Shown in pieces: positions 19,282 through 28,543 of a DNA stretch of 64,000 nucleotides. This stretch comes from Desulforhopalus singaporensis (GTDB lineage: Bacteria; Desulfobacterota; Desulfobulbia; Desulfobulbales; Desulfocapsaceae), in NCBI RefSeq assembly GCF_900104445.1, contig NZ_FNJI01000002.1:1-64000 (forward strand). The letters run 5' to 3'. Both the position numbers and the translations under genes were made by a program. The notes below the pieces were generated by a model. It saw nothing but the letters and a program-made list of their open reading frames with translations, was not told where the DNA came from and searched no databases. Position 1 is the first letter of the stretch; every line of letters starts with the position of its first letter.

Positions 19282-20070
19282 TCACGTGTTCGAACCAGAG
19301 CCAAGCCGCACCAGCTCAACATCACCCACCGCACCCAGCTTGTCGCCGCATACGACGATTATGCCACTCAGTCCGTCAATTAAACGGGAGGCATCAAGCG
19401 CTCGCTTTATCCCGGCATCAACATCCCGCTCCCTGCCCACTTCGTTGCCAAGCCGGGTGGCGGCACCATCAGCCAGGGGGGTCGAGCGGGCAATCACGGT
19501 GACGGAATCGGCACGGCCAAAGCTAAGCGAATGTCCGACAGTGCCCGAAGAGGTACAGATCCCGGTCGGCATTTTCGTGGCTCCAATCCTGACGCCAACC
19601 CGCATGCTAAGAGGAGATTCCCCGGCGAAAATGGCGACGGTCGCCTCCCGGTCCTTCTTGACGAAGAGATCACCGCCATTTTCGACAATAATTTCGCTGC
19701 AGTAGCTTTTGAGCAGAGAAGTGCCGACAAACTCGGCGATCGATCCTGCCACTGCAGCCATCGGTCCGGTGCCGGTTTTTTCTCCTGCTTTCAGCATCGC
19801 TTTGACTATTGGCGGAGCCAGCGGATCCGGGCTAAGCGGCGTCAGGGAATGTTCAAACCGGGGAACACACCGTATATAATCCTCAATCTGCAGTCTGTAC
19901 TGCAGGGCCAGTTCCTGCGCCTTCTTAGACACATCCCGGTCGGCGAGAATATGCAGGTCGGTGTCCTTGACCTTGACCATGACCGACACCATGGACCGGC
20001 TGTCAGCCGAATCGCGGTAAAACCGTTCGACATACGACAGGGGTTTTACAAAGGATCTTTTCTTCATCAT
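19282..20070 (-). CDS. UPF0280 family protein (ApbE-related fold)
   Basis: 262 residues. It matches the UPF0280 family throughout: ERFYRDSADSRSMVSVMVKV, then GTGPMAAVAGSIAEFVG, IVENGGDLFV, GICTSSGTVGHSLSFGRADS and TPLADGAATRLGN. The family is distantly related to ApbE flavin transferases (GGD and TSSG-like stretches), but its own biochemical function is unknown to me. It starts 15 nt after the cvpA stop on the same strand, so the two are probably cotranscribed. No signal peptide is seen. Confidence 0.85.
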   Translation of the reverse strand: MMKKRSFVKPLSYVERFYRDSADSRSMVSVMVKVKDTDLHILADRDVSKKAQELALQYRLQIEDYIRCVPRFEHSLTPLSPDPLAPPIVKAMLKAGEKTGTGPMAAVAGSIAEFVGTSLLKSYCSEIIVENGGDLFVKKDREATVAIFAGESPLSMRVGVRIGATKMPTGICTSSGTVGHSLSFGRADSVTVIARSTPLADGAATRLGNEVGRERDVDAGIKRALDASRLIDGLSGIIVVCGDKLGAVGDVELVRLGSGSNT

Positions 20071-20085
20071 ATAAGCCGGGAGGGT

Positions 20086-20652
20086 CTATTCATCTGCGGG
20101 CGCCAGATAGTTCTTTACCGCGTCGAGCGAAATCGCCGGCTGCTGCTGCAGCAGGGATTTTCTCACCTCTTCGTTGCGGATGAATTCCCGCGTGAAATCG
20201 GCTGCACCGTTTAACGCCCCGCAGGTTCTGCAGGTTCTGAGCATTGGGTTTTCCGGTGCCAGGATCGTTCCCAGAACGATATGGAGCAACACGGCAAGGA
20301 TAGCCGCCTTGGCAAAACCCACCAGTGCGCCGAAAAGCTTATCAAACCAAGAGGTAATGGTCATCTGGACAACCATGCTCAACCCTTTGCCGATCAGCAT
20401 TATCACGATATAGGTGATGATAAAGAGGATCACGTAGCTGGTCAGAAACATGACCTTGGGGTTGTCGGTAACGTTTTTCAGCATTGGAAAAATCTGCTCA
20501 TGATACCGGCTTGCAGCAAAATAGCCGAAGTAAAGAGCCAGCAGTCCCGTTACCTGCTTGAGCATACCAAGCCAGATTCCCCGGCCTACCAGCAGAATGA
20601 AAAGACCGACTATAACCAGGTCGTAGGCGGTGAGTCCCCCGATAGCATCCAT
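20086..20652 (-). CDS. cvpA: CvpA family inner-membrane protein
   Basis: 188 residues with four hydrophobic segments (about 10-30, 33-50, 70-90, 105-130) and a cytoplasmic tail. The start YDLVIVGLFILLVGRGIWLG (GxxxG helix) and SWFDKLFGALVGFAKAA are CvpA hallmarks. CvpA is named for colicin V production in E. coli; more generally it is a membrane protein affecting envelope stress and secretion. The tail carries a CRTCGALNGAADF stretch with two cysteines. Followed by UPF0280 in a likely two-gene operon, and divergent from mutM. Confidence 0.85.
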   Translation of the reverse strand: MDAIGGLTAYDLVIVGLFILLVGRGIWLGMLKQVTGLLALYFGYFAASRYHEQIFPMLKNVTDNPKVMFLTSYVILFIITYIVIMLIGKGLSMVVQMTITSWFDKLFGALVGFAKAAILAVLLHIVLGTILAPENPMLRTCRTCGALNGAADFTREFIRNEEVRKSLLQQQPAISLDAVKNYLAPADE

Positions 20653-20790
20653 AACATCCTCATTTTTTTATTTTTTTACGATATTGAACGACCACAACGC
20701 TCCCTCAGGCCAATAATTAGCAGCAACCGTTGAAACTGCAAGCTTTTTCTTGAAAACAGCGGGTTAGCGTGTAGGGAGGGGTTGCCTGAA

Positions 20791-20825
20791 TTGACAATAA
20801 CGATTATAGCGTTATCAACGATAAC
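20791..20825 (+). promoter_or_regulatory. Putative mutM promoter overlapped by a palindrome
   Basis: TTGACA at 20791-20796, 16-bp spacer, then TATCAA at 20813-20818 as a weak -10. The perfect palindrome GTTATC-AAC-GATAAC (20811-20825) covers the -10, as an operator would. The mutM ATG is at 20869. The pattern is visible; its function is inferred. Confidence 0.4.
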
Positions 20826-20868
20826 CGCGAACCCTAAAAACCCCTCCGCCAAATTTTATAACCTCTCT

Positions 20869-21699
20869 ATGCCCGAATTACCCGAAGTAGAAGTGACCTG
20901 CCAGGGTCTGCGCAAACACCTGCTGGGCAGAACCGTAGAGAACATCTGGTACAGCGGGCTGCCCCTTCGCACCGTTTTTGACATCGACAGGATCAGGGAT
21001 GACCTCGAGCAAAAAAAGCTCGTTGCAGTAAGTCGGCGGGCCAAATATCTTCAGCTTCATTTTGACCATGAAGCACTTCTTGTCATCCATCTGGGAATGA
21101 CCGGAAACCTCGGCATATTTGAGCAGGACACCCCACGCAAAAAACACGACCACCTGGAATGGCGCTTTGCTGACGGAACCCTGCTGAGATTCAACGACAG
21201 CCGACGCTTCGGCTCGATCACCCACGTGCCAGCCGAAACGGTCGCATCCCTTGAAAAGACACTCTACCGCACCACGGGACCGGAACCTTTTTCAGAAATC
21301 TTCAACGGTGCCTACCTTCAGCGGCTCGCCCGCAATCGCACGGTTGCAGTCAAGCAGCTTATTATGACCAACCAGGTCGTTGCCGGAGTGGGCAACATCT
21401 ACGCCAACGAGTCGCTGTTCAGGGCCGGAATCAGGCCGGCCAGGAGAATTGCCACAATAAGTCCCAGCAGATGGCAGGGACTGGCGACCTGTATCAGAGA
21501 AGTACTCTCGGAGGCGATCGCATGCGGCGGCTCAACCATCAGCGACTTTGTAAACGCCAGTCGGGAAACCGGATATTTCCAGGTAAACTTCAGGGTTTAC
21601 GGGCGACAAGGCCAACCGTGTACAGTTTGTCGGACGACGATAGAGAAACAAATGATCGGGGGCAGAGCAAGCTACTACTGTCCTGTATGCCAGAAATGA
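20869..21699 (+). CDS. mutM: Formamidopyrimidine-DNA glycosylase (MutM/Fpg)
   Basis: 276 residues from ATG 20869 (MPELPEVEV); catalytic Pro2 and Glu3 fix the start. An upstream in-frame start at 20782 would bury the essential N-terminal proline. The H2TH domain contains AVKQLIMTNQVVAGVGNIYANE, and the C-terminal zinc finger reads CTVC...YYCPVC with the conserved QMIGGRASYYC stretch. The enzyme excises 8-oxoguanine and formamidopyrimidines and nicks the abasic site. It is monocistronic, convergent with moeA (12-nt gap) and divergent from cvpA. Confidence 0.97.
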   Translation: MPELPEVEVTCQGLRKHLLGRTVENIWYSGLPLRTVFDIDRIRDDLEQKKLVAVSRRAKYLQLHFDHEALLVIHLGMTGNLGIFEQDTPRKKHDHLEWRFADGTLLRFNDSRRFGSITHVPAETVASLEKTLYRTTGPEPFSEIFNGAYLQRLARNRTVAVKQLIMTNQVVAGVGNIYANESLFRAGIRPARRIATISPSRWQGLATCIREVLSEAIACGGSTISDFVNASRETGYFQVNFRVYGRQGQPCTVCRTTIEKQMIGGRASYYCPVCQK

Positions 21700-21711
21700 A
21701 AAAAATTGCGG

Positions 21712-22947
21712 TTATTCACGGAGGTGAACTGTTACCATCTCGCCCTCTTTAACAAGCCGACGACCCGGCTCGGTGACAATATAACAGGTAACAGGTTCAA
21801 GCCTTTTCGACTGTCTTACAAAAGATTTACCGCCCTCGATGAAATAGACCCCGCTCTTGTAATGAGTCACCCCGTCTCTTTTGAGCCTTAGATCATGCAG
21901 TATCTGTGCCTCAAACTTTTCAGGCCAGTAGCGGTTGGCACCCTGCATCCGTTTCAGAATCGGCCCGACCAGCTCATTTGCAAGAGTCCGAACGGCCGGA
22001 GGGGGTCCCGGCAGACCAAGGAACGCTGTGTGCTCTATCGTGCCGAACAGCAGGGATTTCCCAGGGCGCATGGGTAAGAAATCAACAACAACGTCACCCC
22101 CGGCCTCGACAAAAGACGACTTAACCAGATCATACTTGCCGGGTCCCATGCCTCCAGTGGTAATAACCAGGTCGATCTTGCTCTTCGCTGCCTCGACAAA
22201 AGTCGAAACCAGCAGCTGGCGGTCGTCGCCAAGAACCATCCCGCGTTCAACGAGTCCGCCGCCCGCGACGATTGCCTGAGAAAGGACCCATCCGTTGAGC
22301 GACTTCTTCAACCCTGTCCCAAGCCTTTCGCCGGCGGTCACCAGTTCATTGCCTGTGCAGTAATAGGCGACCTTGGGTCGACGAGCCACAGGAACCTGGT
22401 CAATCCCAATCGAGGCGAGCATGGTGATATGATCGCTGCAGACCCTCTCCCCTCGCTCAACCAGGCGTTCCCCACACCGGACTTCAGCCCCCTTTCTCTT
22501 TATATAATTGCGGCCGGCGGCAAATTCTTTCAAGTTGATGACCACACGGTCCCCTTCCTCCTTGCATTCCTCAAAGGGTACGACCATGTCAACACCGGCT
22601 GGCACCACCCCACCGGTGAAAATCCGGTGACAATATCCTGGCCTTAGAGGAACAATGTCACTGCAGCCTGCAGCTATTTCCCGGTCGATGACATACTCCA
22701 GCATCCCCTCCCCGGTTTTTCCGGACCGAAAAGCCTCATCATCAGACGGTTCTTTGCCCTGGTCATCAGCTGGGTTGTCGTCAATTGCGATAGCATAACC
22801 ATCACGAAGAGCTTCGTCATAAACCGGCATATTCCCAGTGGCGGCAAGGTCTCTGGTCAGAAACCGGCCCCCGGCCGCGGACAGAGGGATCATCTCAGTT
22901 GCAGGCGACCCGAAACGCTCTTCAATGCAGTCTAATATCCTATTCAT
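21712..22947 (-). CDS. moeA: Molybdopterin molybdenumtransferase (MoeA family)
   Basis: 411 residues from ATG 22947; the longer frame to 23055 overlaps mnmE and is not conserved. MoeA domains: N-terminal LSAAGGRFLTRDLAATGNMP, YDEALRDGYAI, the beta-rich middle (IFTGGVVPAGVDMVVPFEEC), the MoCF nucleotide-binding fold (KVAYYCTGNELVTAGE and VITTGGMGPGKYDLVK), and a C-terminal barrel with FLGLPGPPPA. MoeA inserts molybdate or tungstate into adenylylated molybdopterin. The usual TGGVS reads TGGMGPGKYD here. Alternatively a MoeA-like regulator; anaerobes often carry several paralogues. It follows mnmE by 17 nt on the same strand. Confidence 0.88.
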   Translation of the reverse strand: MNRILDCIEERFGSPATEMIPLSAAGGRFLTRDLAATGNMPVYDEALRDGYAIAIDDNPADDQGKEPSDDEAFRSGKTGEGMLEYVIDREIAAGCSDIVPLRPGYCHRIFTGGVVPAGVDMVVPFEECKEEGDRVVINLKEFAAGRNYIKRKGAEVRCGERLVERGERVCSDHITMLASIGIDQVPVARRPKVAYYCTGNELVTAGERLGTGLKKSLNGWVLSQAIVAGGGLVERGMVLGDDRQLLVSTFVEAAKSKIDLVITTGGMGPGKYDLVKSSFVEAGGDVVVDFLPMRPGKSLLFGTIEHTAFLGLPGPPPAVRTLANELVGPILKRMQGANRYWPEKFEAQILHDLRLKRDGVTHYKSGVYFIEGGKSFVRQSKRLEPVTCYIVTEPGRRLVKEGEMVTVHLRE

Positions 22948-22964
22948 CAACCAGCCTTTTCCTG

Positions 22965-24353
22965 TTATTTGCCCAAACAGAACTGCTGAAAAATAACATC
23001 GAGCACATCTTCGGCCGTCGTTTCGCCGACAATCTCCGACAGACAGTCGAGGCACTCCTGCAGGTCAACCGCGATCAGGTCGTAGGTCAACCCTTGCTCC
23101 AGGGTTATCATAACCCGCCGCGCCGCCTCCAACGCCGCCCGCAAGGCGACTTTGTGCCTGAAATTTGGAGCACAACCCTGCTCTTCCCACTGTTCATTTC
23201 CGGCGACGACCTGATGGTATATTTCTTTTTTAAGCCCTGCTATCCCGATCTGTTCCTTGGCGGAAATCACCACCTGACTCTTTAGCCCGTCAAGTTGTGC
23301 CAGGTCAAACTCCCTCCCGCCACAGAGATCAACCTTGTTGACCACCGCAATGACTGGTTTATGGCACACCTCCCGGTAGAGTGTCCTGTCAGCTTCGCTA
23401 AGGCCTGCGGTGCCGTCCACAAGAAACAGCACCAGATCGGCCCTGTTTATCAGTTCTCTTGCACGGAGGATACCAAGTTCCTCAACCTCCTCCGCCCCGG
23501 ACCTGATTCCGGCGGTATCGACGATTTTTACCGGAACCCCTTCAATATCTATCAACTCCTCGATAGAATCCCTCGTCGTTCCGGGAAAAGGGGTGACCAG
23601 GGCTCGCTCTTCCTGGAGCAGGGTATTCAACAGGGAGGATTTACCGACATTTGGCAGACCGGCAATGACCATCGAAATCCCTTCACGGTAAAGCCTGCCG
23701 CGTCCGGCACCTGCGAGAAGTTCTTCCAGGGGTGCAACGACCTCGTCTTCAAGCTGCCTGATCAGCTGTGAATGATCTGCTATCTCGACATCTTCATCGG
23801 GGAAATCGATTGCGACCTCAACCACCGCACGACCTCTGGCAAGTGACTGGCGGACCGGATCAATACGGTGATAAAGCGACCCGGAAAGCTGCTCCTGGGC
23901 GAGATCGACGCCTTTTCTTGTCTTGGCGGCAAGAATGTCAATAACCGCCTCGGCCTGGGTGAGATCAATACGGCCGTTTAAAAAGGCTCTCTTGGTGAAT
24001 TCTCCGGGGTCGGCGAGATCCGCACCCGCATGGAGGACCAGCTCGAGAACGTTGCCGAGCACCAGATGACTGCCGTGGCAATGTAATTCCACCACATCTT
24101 CACGGGTGTACGTTGCAGGCGCAGCCATATAGACCGTTAACACTTCGTCGACGATCCTGCCGCTTTGCGGGTCTCGGAGATGTCCGTAGTAGAGCCGGTG
24201 GCTCTGGTAACTGCATTTTTTATCTTTGGGGGTAAAAAGCGAGCGCAGAATCGTCAGGGACGCCGGCCCGCTGATACGTATTATGCCTATTCCTCCTGCT
24301 CCGGGCGGAGTGGAAATGGCGGCAATAGTCGAGTCGTTATAGGATCTGTTCAC
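22965..24353 (-). CDS. mnmE: tRNA modification GTPase MnmE (TrmE)
   Basis: 462 residues. N-terminal folate-binding domain (TIAAISTPPGAGGIGIIRIS), central helices, inserted GTPase domain with G1 GLPNVGKS, G2 GTTRD, G3 DTAG, G4 NKVD, and a C-terminal FCLGK with the conserved cysteine. With MnmG it makes the 5-carboxymethylaminomethyl modification of wobble uridines; mnmG is in this window at 29415. It ends the origin-type cluster rpmH-rnpA-yidD-yidC-jag-mnmE on the minus strand, 243 nt after jag, and moeA follows. Confidence 0.97.
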   Translation of the reverse strand: MNRSYNDSTIAAISTPPGAGGIGIIRISGPASLTILRSLFTPKDKKCSYQSHRLYYGHLRDPQSGRIVDEVLTVYMAAPATYTREDVVELHCHGSHLVLGNVLELVLHAGADLADPGEFTKRAFLNGRIDLTQAEAVIDILAAKTRKGVDLAQEQLSGSLYHRIDPVRQSLARGRAVVEVAIDFPDEDVEIADHSQLIRQLEDEVVAPLEELLAGAGRGRLYREGISMVIAGLPNVGKSSLLNTLLQEERALVTPFPGTTRDSIEELIDIEGVPVKIVDTAGIRSGAEEVEELGILRARELINRADLVLFLVDGTAGLSEADRTLYREVCHKPVIAVVNKVDLCGGREFDLAQLDGLKSQVVISAKEQIGIAGLKKEIYHQVVAGNEQWEEQGCAPNFRHKVALRAALEAARRVMITLEQGLTYDLIAVDLQECLDCLSEIVGETTAEDVLDVIFQQFCLGK

Positions 24354-24596
24354 CAGTACACCTCACGTCTGTCCGGAACTCTCACTGAACCAGGCGGGCG
24401 AGGTTTAAACCGCTGCTGCATAAAATTACCACGCCCATGAAAAATTGTGTGATTTTCCTTTGCAGCCTCGGTCATCACCAATTCAAACGATATTACCACT
24501 GTCGGGGGATACGACCTTGTCAACGACCGGCAACCGCTTGCAGAACACGCGTGGAAACTGTGACACTCCATGAGTGTAAAACGGCCGGAACCGTCG

Positions 24597-25580
24597 CTAT
24601 TTTTTCTTCTGATTCGATTTGTTCTGGCCTGCCCGGGAACCTGCGCGCTTTTTCGGTCCTCTGTTGCGCTTGCCGGGTGTATAGATAAGTATCTTCTTAA
24701 ACAGTCCGTCCCCTACCGACCTGCTGCGAATATCCTTGTCTTCCTGGAGAACCATATGGATGGAACGCCTCTCCGAAGGGTTAAGGGCGGGCAGTACCTG
24801 GGTTTTTCCTTCCTCCTTGGCAAGAACGGCCAGCTCTGCGGCCTTCACCTTCAACTCCTCAAGACGTTTTTCCCTGAAATCGCCGACATCTACGCTAATC
24901 CGCACTTTTTCTTCAACCTTGCGGATAATAATCTTGCGCAGCAGATACTGGAGGCTGTCAAGGACCTTACCCTCCATACCGGCAAGTTCCTCTTCGAACT
25001 CCCCCCTCAGGGTGCAGCCGACAGCAAGACCTTTGGTTTCTATATCGACCGACGAGGGAAACCCCATCAGCCTGACGAGGTCGAGCAGTTCTTGCTTGAC
25101 CAGAGCGACAGCTTCCGGGCTTACCTCATTTTCCGGCTGCGAATCCTGCTGCTCTTGCTCGCCGCCACCTTGCTCGTCAGCTGCCCTCTGGGGTGACGGG
25201 ACAGGCGGCTTCCCGGTTAGCTCTTCTGCCGGCTTGCCGTTGGTGTTTTCCCGAGCTGGAGGAGGCTGCTTCTGCGACTCCTCCTGATCCGCCTTTGGTG
25301 GTTTTTTGCCGGAAGTCTTGCTCTTGCCCTGTTTTTTCCCATTACCGCCGTTGGCGGCGATCATCTCGTCGACCTGAATAACCTCGACATCTTCCTCAGC
25401 GTCGGCTTTGACCTCCACCCGTATGTGCGCTTTTTTGCGGATAAGGCCGAAGATACCGGTCGAGCCTGTCTCTATCACCTCTATGTCGAGCTTTTCCTGC
25501 GCAACACCCAAACTCTCGCATGCCTTTCGTATCGCTTCCGTGACTTCCTTTCCGTAGAAATCCTTCTTATTTGAAGACAT
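24597..25580 (-). CDS. khpB: KhpB/Jag RNA-binding protein (Jag-N, KH, R3H)
   Basis: 327 residues from ATG 25580 (MSSNKKDFYGKEV), with AGAAAGG upstream. The Jag-N domain occupies residues 1-~55 (IETGSTGIFGLIRKKAHIRV). A long low-complexity linker (~75-150) rich in Lys, Gln, Pro and Glu follows. Then comes a KH-like domain (~155-235) and an R3H domain (ALNPSERRSIHMVLQ). In Gram-positives, KhpB with KhpA binds many small RNAs. Its place directly after yidC is conserved across bacteria. The basic tail (KRNRGPKKRAGSRAGQNKSN) is unusual in length. Confidence 0.9.
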   Translation of the reverse strand: MSSNKKDFYGKEVTEAIRKACESLGVAQEKLDIEVIETGSTGIFGLIRKKAHIRVEVKADAEEDVEVIQVDEMIAANGGNGKKQGKSKTSGKKPPKADQEESQKQPPPARENTNGKPAEELTGKPPVPSPQRAADEQGGGEQEQQDSQPENEVSPEAVALVKQELLDLVRLMGFPSSVDIETKGLAVGCTLRGEFEEELAGMEGKVLDSLQYLLRKIIIRKVEEKVRISVDVGDFREKRLEELKVKAAELAVLAKEEGKTQVLPALNPSERRSIHMVLQEDKDIRSRSVGDGLFKKILIYTPGKRNRGPKKRAGSRAGQNKSNQKKK

Positions 25581-25721
25581 TACATAACCTTTCTCAATTG
25601 TATCTCTTTTAAGGCACCTTGTCCGTAATCGTTTCAGCCACCTTTTCATGAACAATAACTACGGATGCTAAAAGCACCACTGCTTCGTTCACGTCAAAAG
25701 AGGCAGACGGACGGTAAGGCG

Positions 25722-27398
25722 CTAGGCTGCCGCTGTTTTTTTCTCTCGATTGATCAGTACCTGCTGCAGAATGGAAAGTAAATTATTTACGAACCAGTAG
25801 AGTACCAATCCCGATGCAAAGTTAAGAAACATGAAAGTGAAAATAACCGGCAGAAACATCATGATCCTCGCCTGAGTCGGATCGGCCGTGGTGGGTGTCA
25901 GTTTCTGTTGTAAGAACATGGAAGCTCCCATCAACAAGGTCAATACCGGCAAACCTCCGAGATAGGGAATCTGAAACCCGAGCCACAAACGGTCCGGGGC
26001 GGAGAGGTCAGTAATCCAGAGCATAAAGGGCGCATGACGCAGCTCAATTGCCTGGAGAAGTACTTTGTACAGGGCAAAGAACACCGGGATCTGCAGCACC
26101 ATTGGCAGGCAGCCTCCCAGGGGATTGACCTTGTACGTCTTGTAGAGGTTCATCACCTCCTGGTTCATCCTGGTGGGATCGTTTTTATACTTCTCCTTGA
26201 TCTTGACCATCTTCGGCTGCAGTTTCTGCATATTCTTCATCGACTTCATTCCCTTCTGGGAAATAGGCCAGAACACACCTTTAAACAGTACGGTGACAAG
26301 GATTATGGCAATCCCGTAGTTGTGGAACACCCCGTAGAACATGTTAAGGAGCCACAGCGCCGGCTTTGCGATCAAATCAAACCATCCGAAATTAACGGAC
26401 CGATCGAGGTTGAAGCCGATCTCCTTTAACATTTTAAGTTTTTTGGGACCGTAAAAGACGTGATACTTGTACTCCTTTGCGCTTCCAGGCTGAAGTGTGT
26501 CAAGAGCTCCGCCGATTTCGGAGCGGACAAGGTCCTGGGTACCCTGCATGGTAAAACTGGTCGCCGCCCCATCAAGGGGAACAACTCCACAGAGAAAATA
26601 GTTTCCTTCATATCCGGCCCAGTCGATCGCGCCCTGCATGACCTTGGGGCCCTCCTCAAACTCGTCCGCTTTTACCTGGCTCAACTCGTCGTTGAGGTAA
26701 ATGGCCGGACCATTGAACAGAAATCTGTTGGCCGGCCCCGCAGTACCGCCGGTAAAAGGCTTATTGACCAGGCCGACATGCGGCGCCCCCTGGAGTATTG
26801 TACCGGAACCGTTGATCACCTTTACTGTCATATCCATGAGGTAGCTCTGGTTGTCGAAGCGGTACACCCTCTCCACCGTCAATCCGTTACCGGCTCGTCC
26901 AACCAGGTGAAGTTCGGCCTTGCTGTCGTTTGTTGACAGGGTCAGCTTGCGGCTGTCGGCGGTGTAGAGAATTTTCGTTCCCACCGCGCTTCCCCAGCTG
27001 AACTGAAGAGGAAACCCTTCGGTCGCGGATGTCTTTACCAGTTCCATCCCCTTAGAATTCTCACCCTTGGTCTCCATATGCTTTTTCAGCACAAAACTGG
27101 TGACGGTACCACCATCTTCGGAGATTGTTGCGGTATAAAGATCAGTGTCGATCGTTACTTCTTCCGGGGTGCGGTCATAAACCACCGCTTCAACCGGCGT
27201 CTTCATGATCTCTTCGGCGGGCGGAGCAGGGGAAACAGCCTGGGGAGTAGCGGAGGCTTCTTCACCAGGGGTCGTAACAGCTGTTGTGGCAGTTTCATTT
27301 TCCGGAGCAGGCTTGTCAAAACCGACGAAAAAATATTGATACCCGAGAAGAATGGCCAAGGAGATAAGGATAGCTAAAAAAGCTCTGTAGGTGTCCAT
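25722..27398 (-). CDS. yidC: Membrane protein insertase YidC
   Basis: 558 residues, Gram-negative type. One N-terminal membrane helix (FLAILISLAILLGYQYFFVG), a Pro/Ala/Thr-rich linker (~30-70), a large periplasmic beta-sandwich P1 domain (~75-335), then the conserved insertase core of five helices (~345-545; NYGIAIILVTVLFKGVFWPI, QKGMKSMKNMQKLQPKMVKI, GGCLPMVLQIPVFFALYKVL), ending in NREKKTAAA. YidC inserts and folds inner-membrane proteins, alone or with Sec. It lies between yidD and jag in the standard cluster. Confidence 0.97.
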   Translation of the reverse strand: MDTYRAFLAILISLAILLGYQYFFVGFDKPAPENETATTAVTTPGEEASATPQAVSPAPPAEEIMKTPVEAVVYDRTPEEVTIDTDLYTATISEDGGTVTSFVLKKHMETKGENSKGMELVKTSATEGFPLQFSWGSAVGTKILYTADSRKLTLSTNDSKAELHLVGRAGNGLTVERVYRFDNQSYLMDMTVKVINGSGTILQGAPHVGLVNKPFTGGTAGPANRFLFNGPAIYLNDELSQVKADEFEEGPKVMQGAIDWAGYEGNYFLCGVVPLDGAATSFTMQGTQDLVRSEIGGALDTLQPGSAKEYKYHVFYGPKKLKMLKEIGFNLDRSVNFGWFDLIAKPALWLLNMFYGVFHNYGIAIILVTVLFKGVFWPISQKGMKSMKNMQKLQPKMVKIKEKYKNDPTRMNQEVMNLYKTYKVNPLGGCLPMVLQIPVFFALYKVLLQAIELRHAPFMLWITDLSAPDRLWLGFQIPYLGGLPVLTLLMGASMFLQQKLTPTTADPTQARIMMFLPVIFTFMFLNFASGLVLYWFVNNLLSILQQVLINREKKTAAA

Positions 27399-27477
27399 GA
27401 ACTGTCCATTAATGGTGGCGAAAGGGGTTTAACATCAGGATTCCGATTACACTAAACTCAACAGCGAGCAATCCCGT

Positions 27478-27705
27478 TTACGGCACAGGATCGTACCCGC
27501 CTTTTGCAAAAGGATGGCAGCGAAGCAGCCGCAGCAGACCGTAACCGGCCCCTCGGACAACTCCATGTTTTTCAACGGCCTCTATCATATAGGCTGAACA
27601 GGTGGGAGTAAAACGGCAAGCGGGTGGCAGGAGTGGCGAGATGAGATATTTATAAGCCCGTATGCATCCGATTAAAGCTTTTCTAAACAGAATGCCTATC
27701 TTCAT
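27478..27705 (-). CDS. yidD: Membrane protein insertion efficiency factor YidD
   Basis: 75 residues. Amphipathic start ([20 protein letters not shown]) and the conserved [40 protein letters not shown] with its invariant cysteines. YidD assists YidC-dependent insertion. It lies between rnpA (7-nt gap) and yidC (79-nt gap), as in most bacteria. Confidence 0.96.
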   Translation of the reverse strand: MKIGILFRKALIGCIRAYKYLISPLLPPACRFTPTCSAYMIEAVEKHGVVRGAGYGLLRLLRCHPFAKGGYDPVP

Positions 27706-27712
27706 TTCATCA

Positions 27713-28063
27713 TTAATGACAACCGGTAAAGGAGGTTGTGATCTCGCGCACTGCCGTACGGATCTCGCCCGGGCTGTTCAGGGAAAAACCGGGTCTTACG
27801 GCGAAAACGATGTCCATCCCCGCAGGATACCGGTTCCTCTCAATCCTGAACGATTCCCTGATAATTCGTTTAATGCGATTTCTCTTTACCGCACCGCGAA
27901 TTTTACGGTGAACGCTTATTCCGATCCGGCTTTCAGCCGTGGAATTCGGCAGGCAGATCAGACTAAACCTTTCACCGTGAAAGCGTTTCCCCCTACTGTA
28001 AACTCTATCAAACTCCCATCTCTTCCGGATGAGGTCCGTCTTCAAGAGTCTTTGATCGGCCAA
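27713..28063 (-). CDS. rnpA: Ribonuclease P protein component
   Basis: Conserved RnpA core: [40 protein letters not shown] (the RNR-type RNA-binding helix) and a C-terminal [10 protein letters not shown] strand. The protein binds the catalytic RNA of RNase P, which matures tRNA 5' ends. The start is uncertain. The frame is open to an ATG at 28126, but that would lie deep inside rpmH. TTG codons at 28063 and 28045 fit better with the usual length (110-120 residues); I use 28063, one nucleotide from the rpmH stop, giving 116 residues. No convincing Shine-Dalgarno decides it; coupling to rpmH translation is likely. Confidence 0.9.
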   Translation of the reverse strand: MADQRLLKTDLIRKRWEFDRVYSRGKRFHGERFSLICLPNSTAESRIGISVHRKIRGAVKRNRIKRIIRESFRIERNRYPAGMDIVFAVRPGFSLNSPGEIRTAVREITTSFTGCH

Positions 28064-28064
28064 G

Positions 28065-28202
28065 TTACGCTGAAAGTCTTTTCCGCCCCTTGGCGCGGCG
28101 TGCACGGATAATCGCGCGGCCTCCACGGGTGCTCATTCTCTCGCGGAAACCATGGGTACGTTTACGTTTTAGATTACTTGGCTGAAAAGTTCGCTTGCTC
28201 AT
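28065..28202 (-). CDS. rpmH: Ribosomal protein bL34
   Basis: 45 residues encoded from ATG 28202 to TAA 28065: [20 protein letters not shown], then [20 protein letters not shown] and KRLSA. This is a complete bL34, almost invariant among bacteria. AGAGGAAG precedes the ATG. It heads the rpmH-rnpA-yidD-yidC-jag-mnmE transcription unit, and an AT-rich region lies upstream. Confidence 0.98.
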   Translation of the reverse strand: MSKRTFQPSNLKRKRTHGFRERMSTRGGRAIIRARRAKGRKRLSA

Positions 28203-28543
28203 TCTTCACTTCCTCTTACTTGAAACCCATGGCGTACCATGAAGCATTCACTGTTCTTTTGTCTGCGCAAGAATACGTTTTGAAATGTAAAATCCCTCTC
28301 TTGCCGCAGCCCGTTTATCCTGCCGGAAATATTTTCCCCATCAGGAATACAAAATTACAAAAGGAAAATAATAAACACATTATTATTCCCGTGTCAAACA
28401 TTTTTGTTCTCTTCGCCAAGGGCATATTGCTAAAGGCTCAATGCTGTGCTATTCTCATCAGGTTCTGAAAAATATGCGCATCTATGTTCCGTAACAGCTA
28501 CGATAGTTTCAAACCCACAACCATTCTCCAAGCCAGAGGATCC
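28203..28543. other. Divergent intergenic region upstream of rpmH
   Basis: 341 bp between rpmH and the plus-strand methyltransferase. It is AT-rich around 28330-28410. In many bacteria dnaA and oriC lie here. I searched both strands for TTATNCACA-type DnaA boxes and found none close enough to report. It must hold the promoter of the rpmH cluster, but no hexamer pair with correct spacing stood out. Confidence 0.4.

Noticed and set aside
28203-28543. oriC next to rpmH
   Set aside because: AT-rich and in the right gene context, but no TTATNCACA-type DnaA boxes found on either strand.
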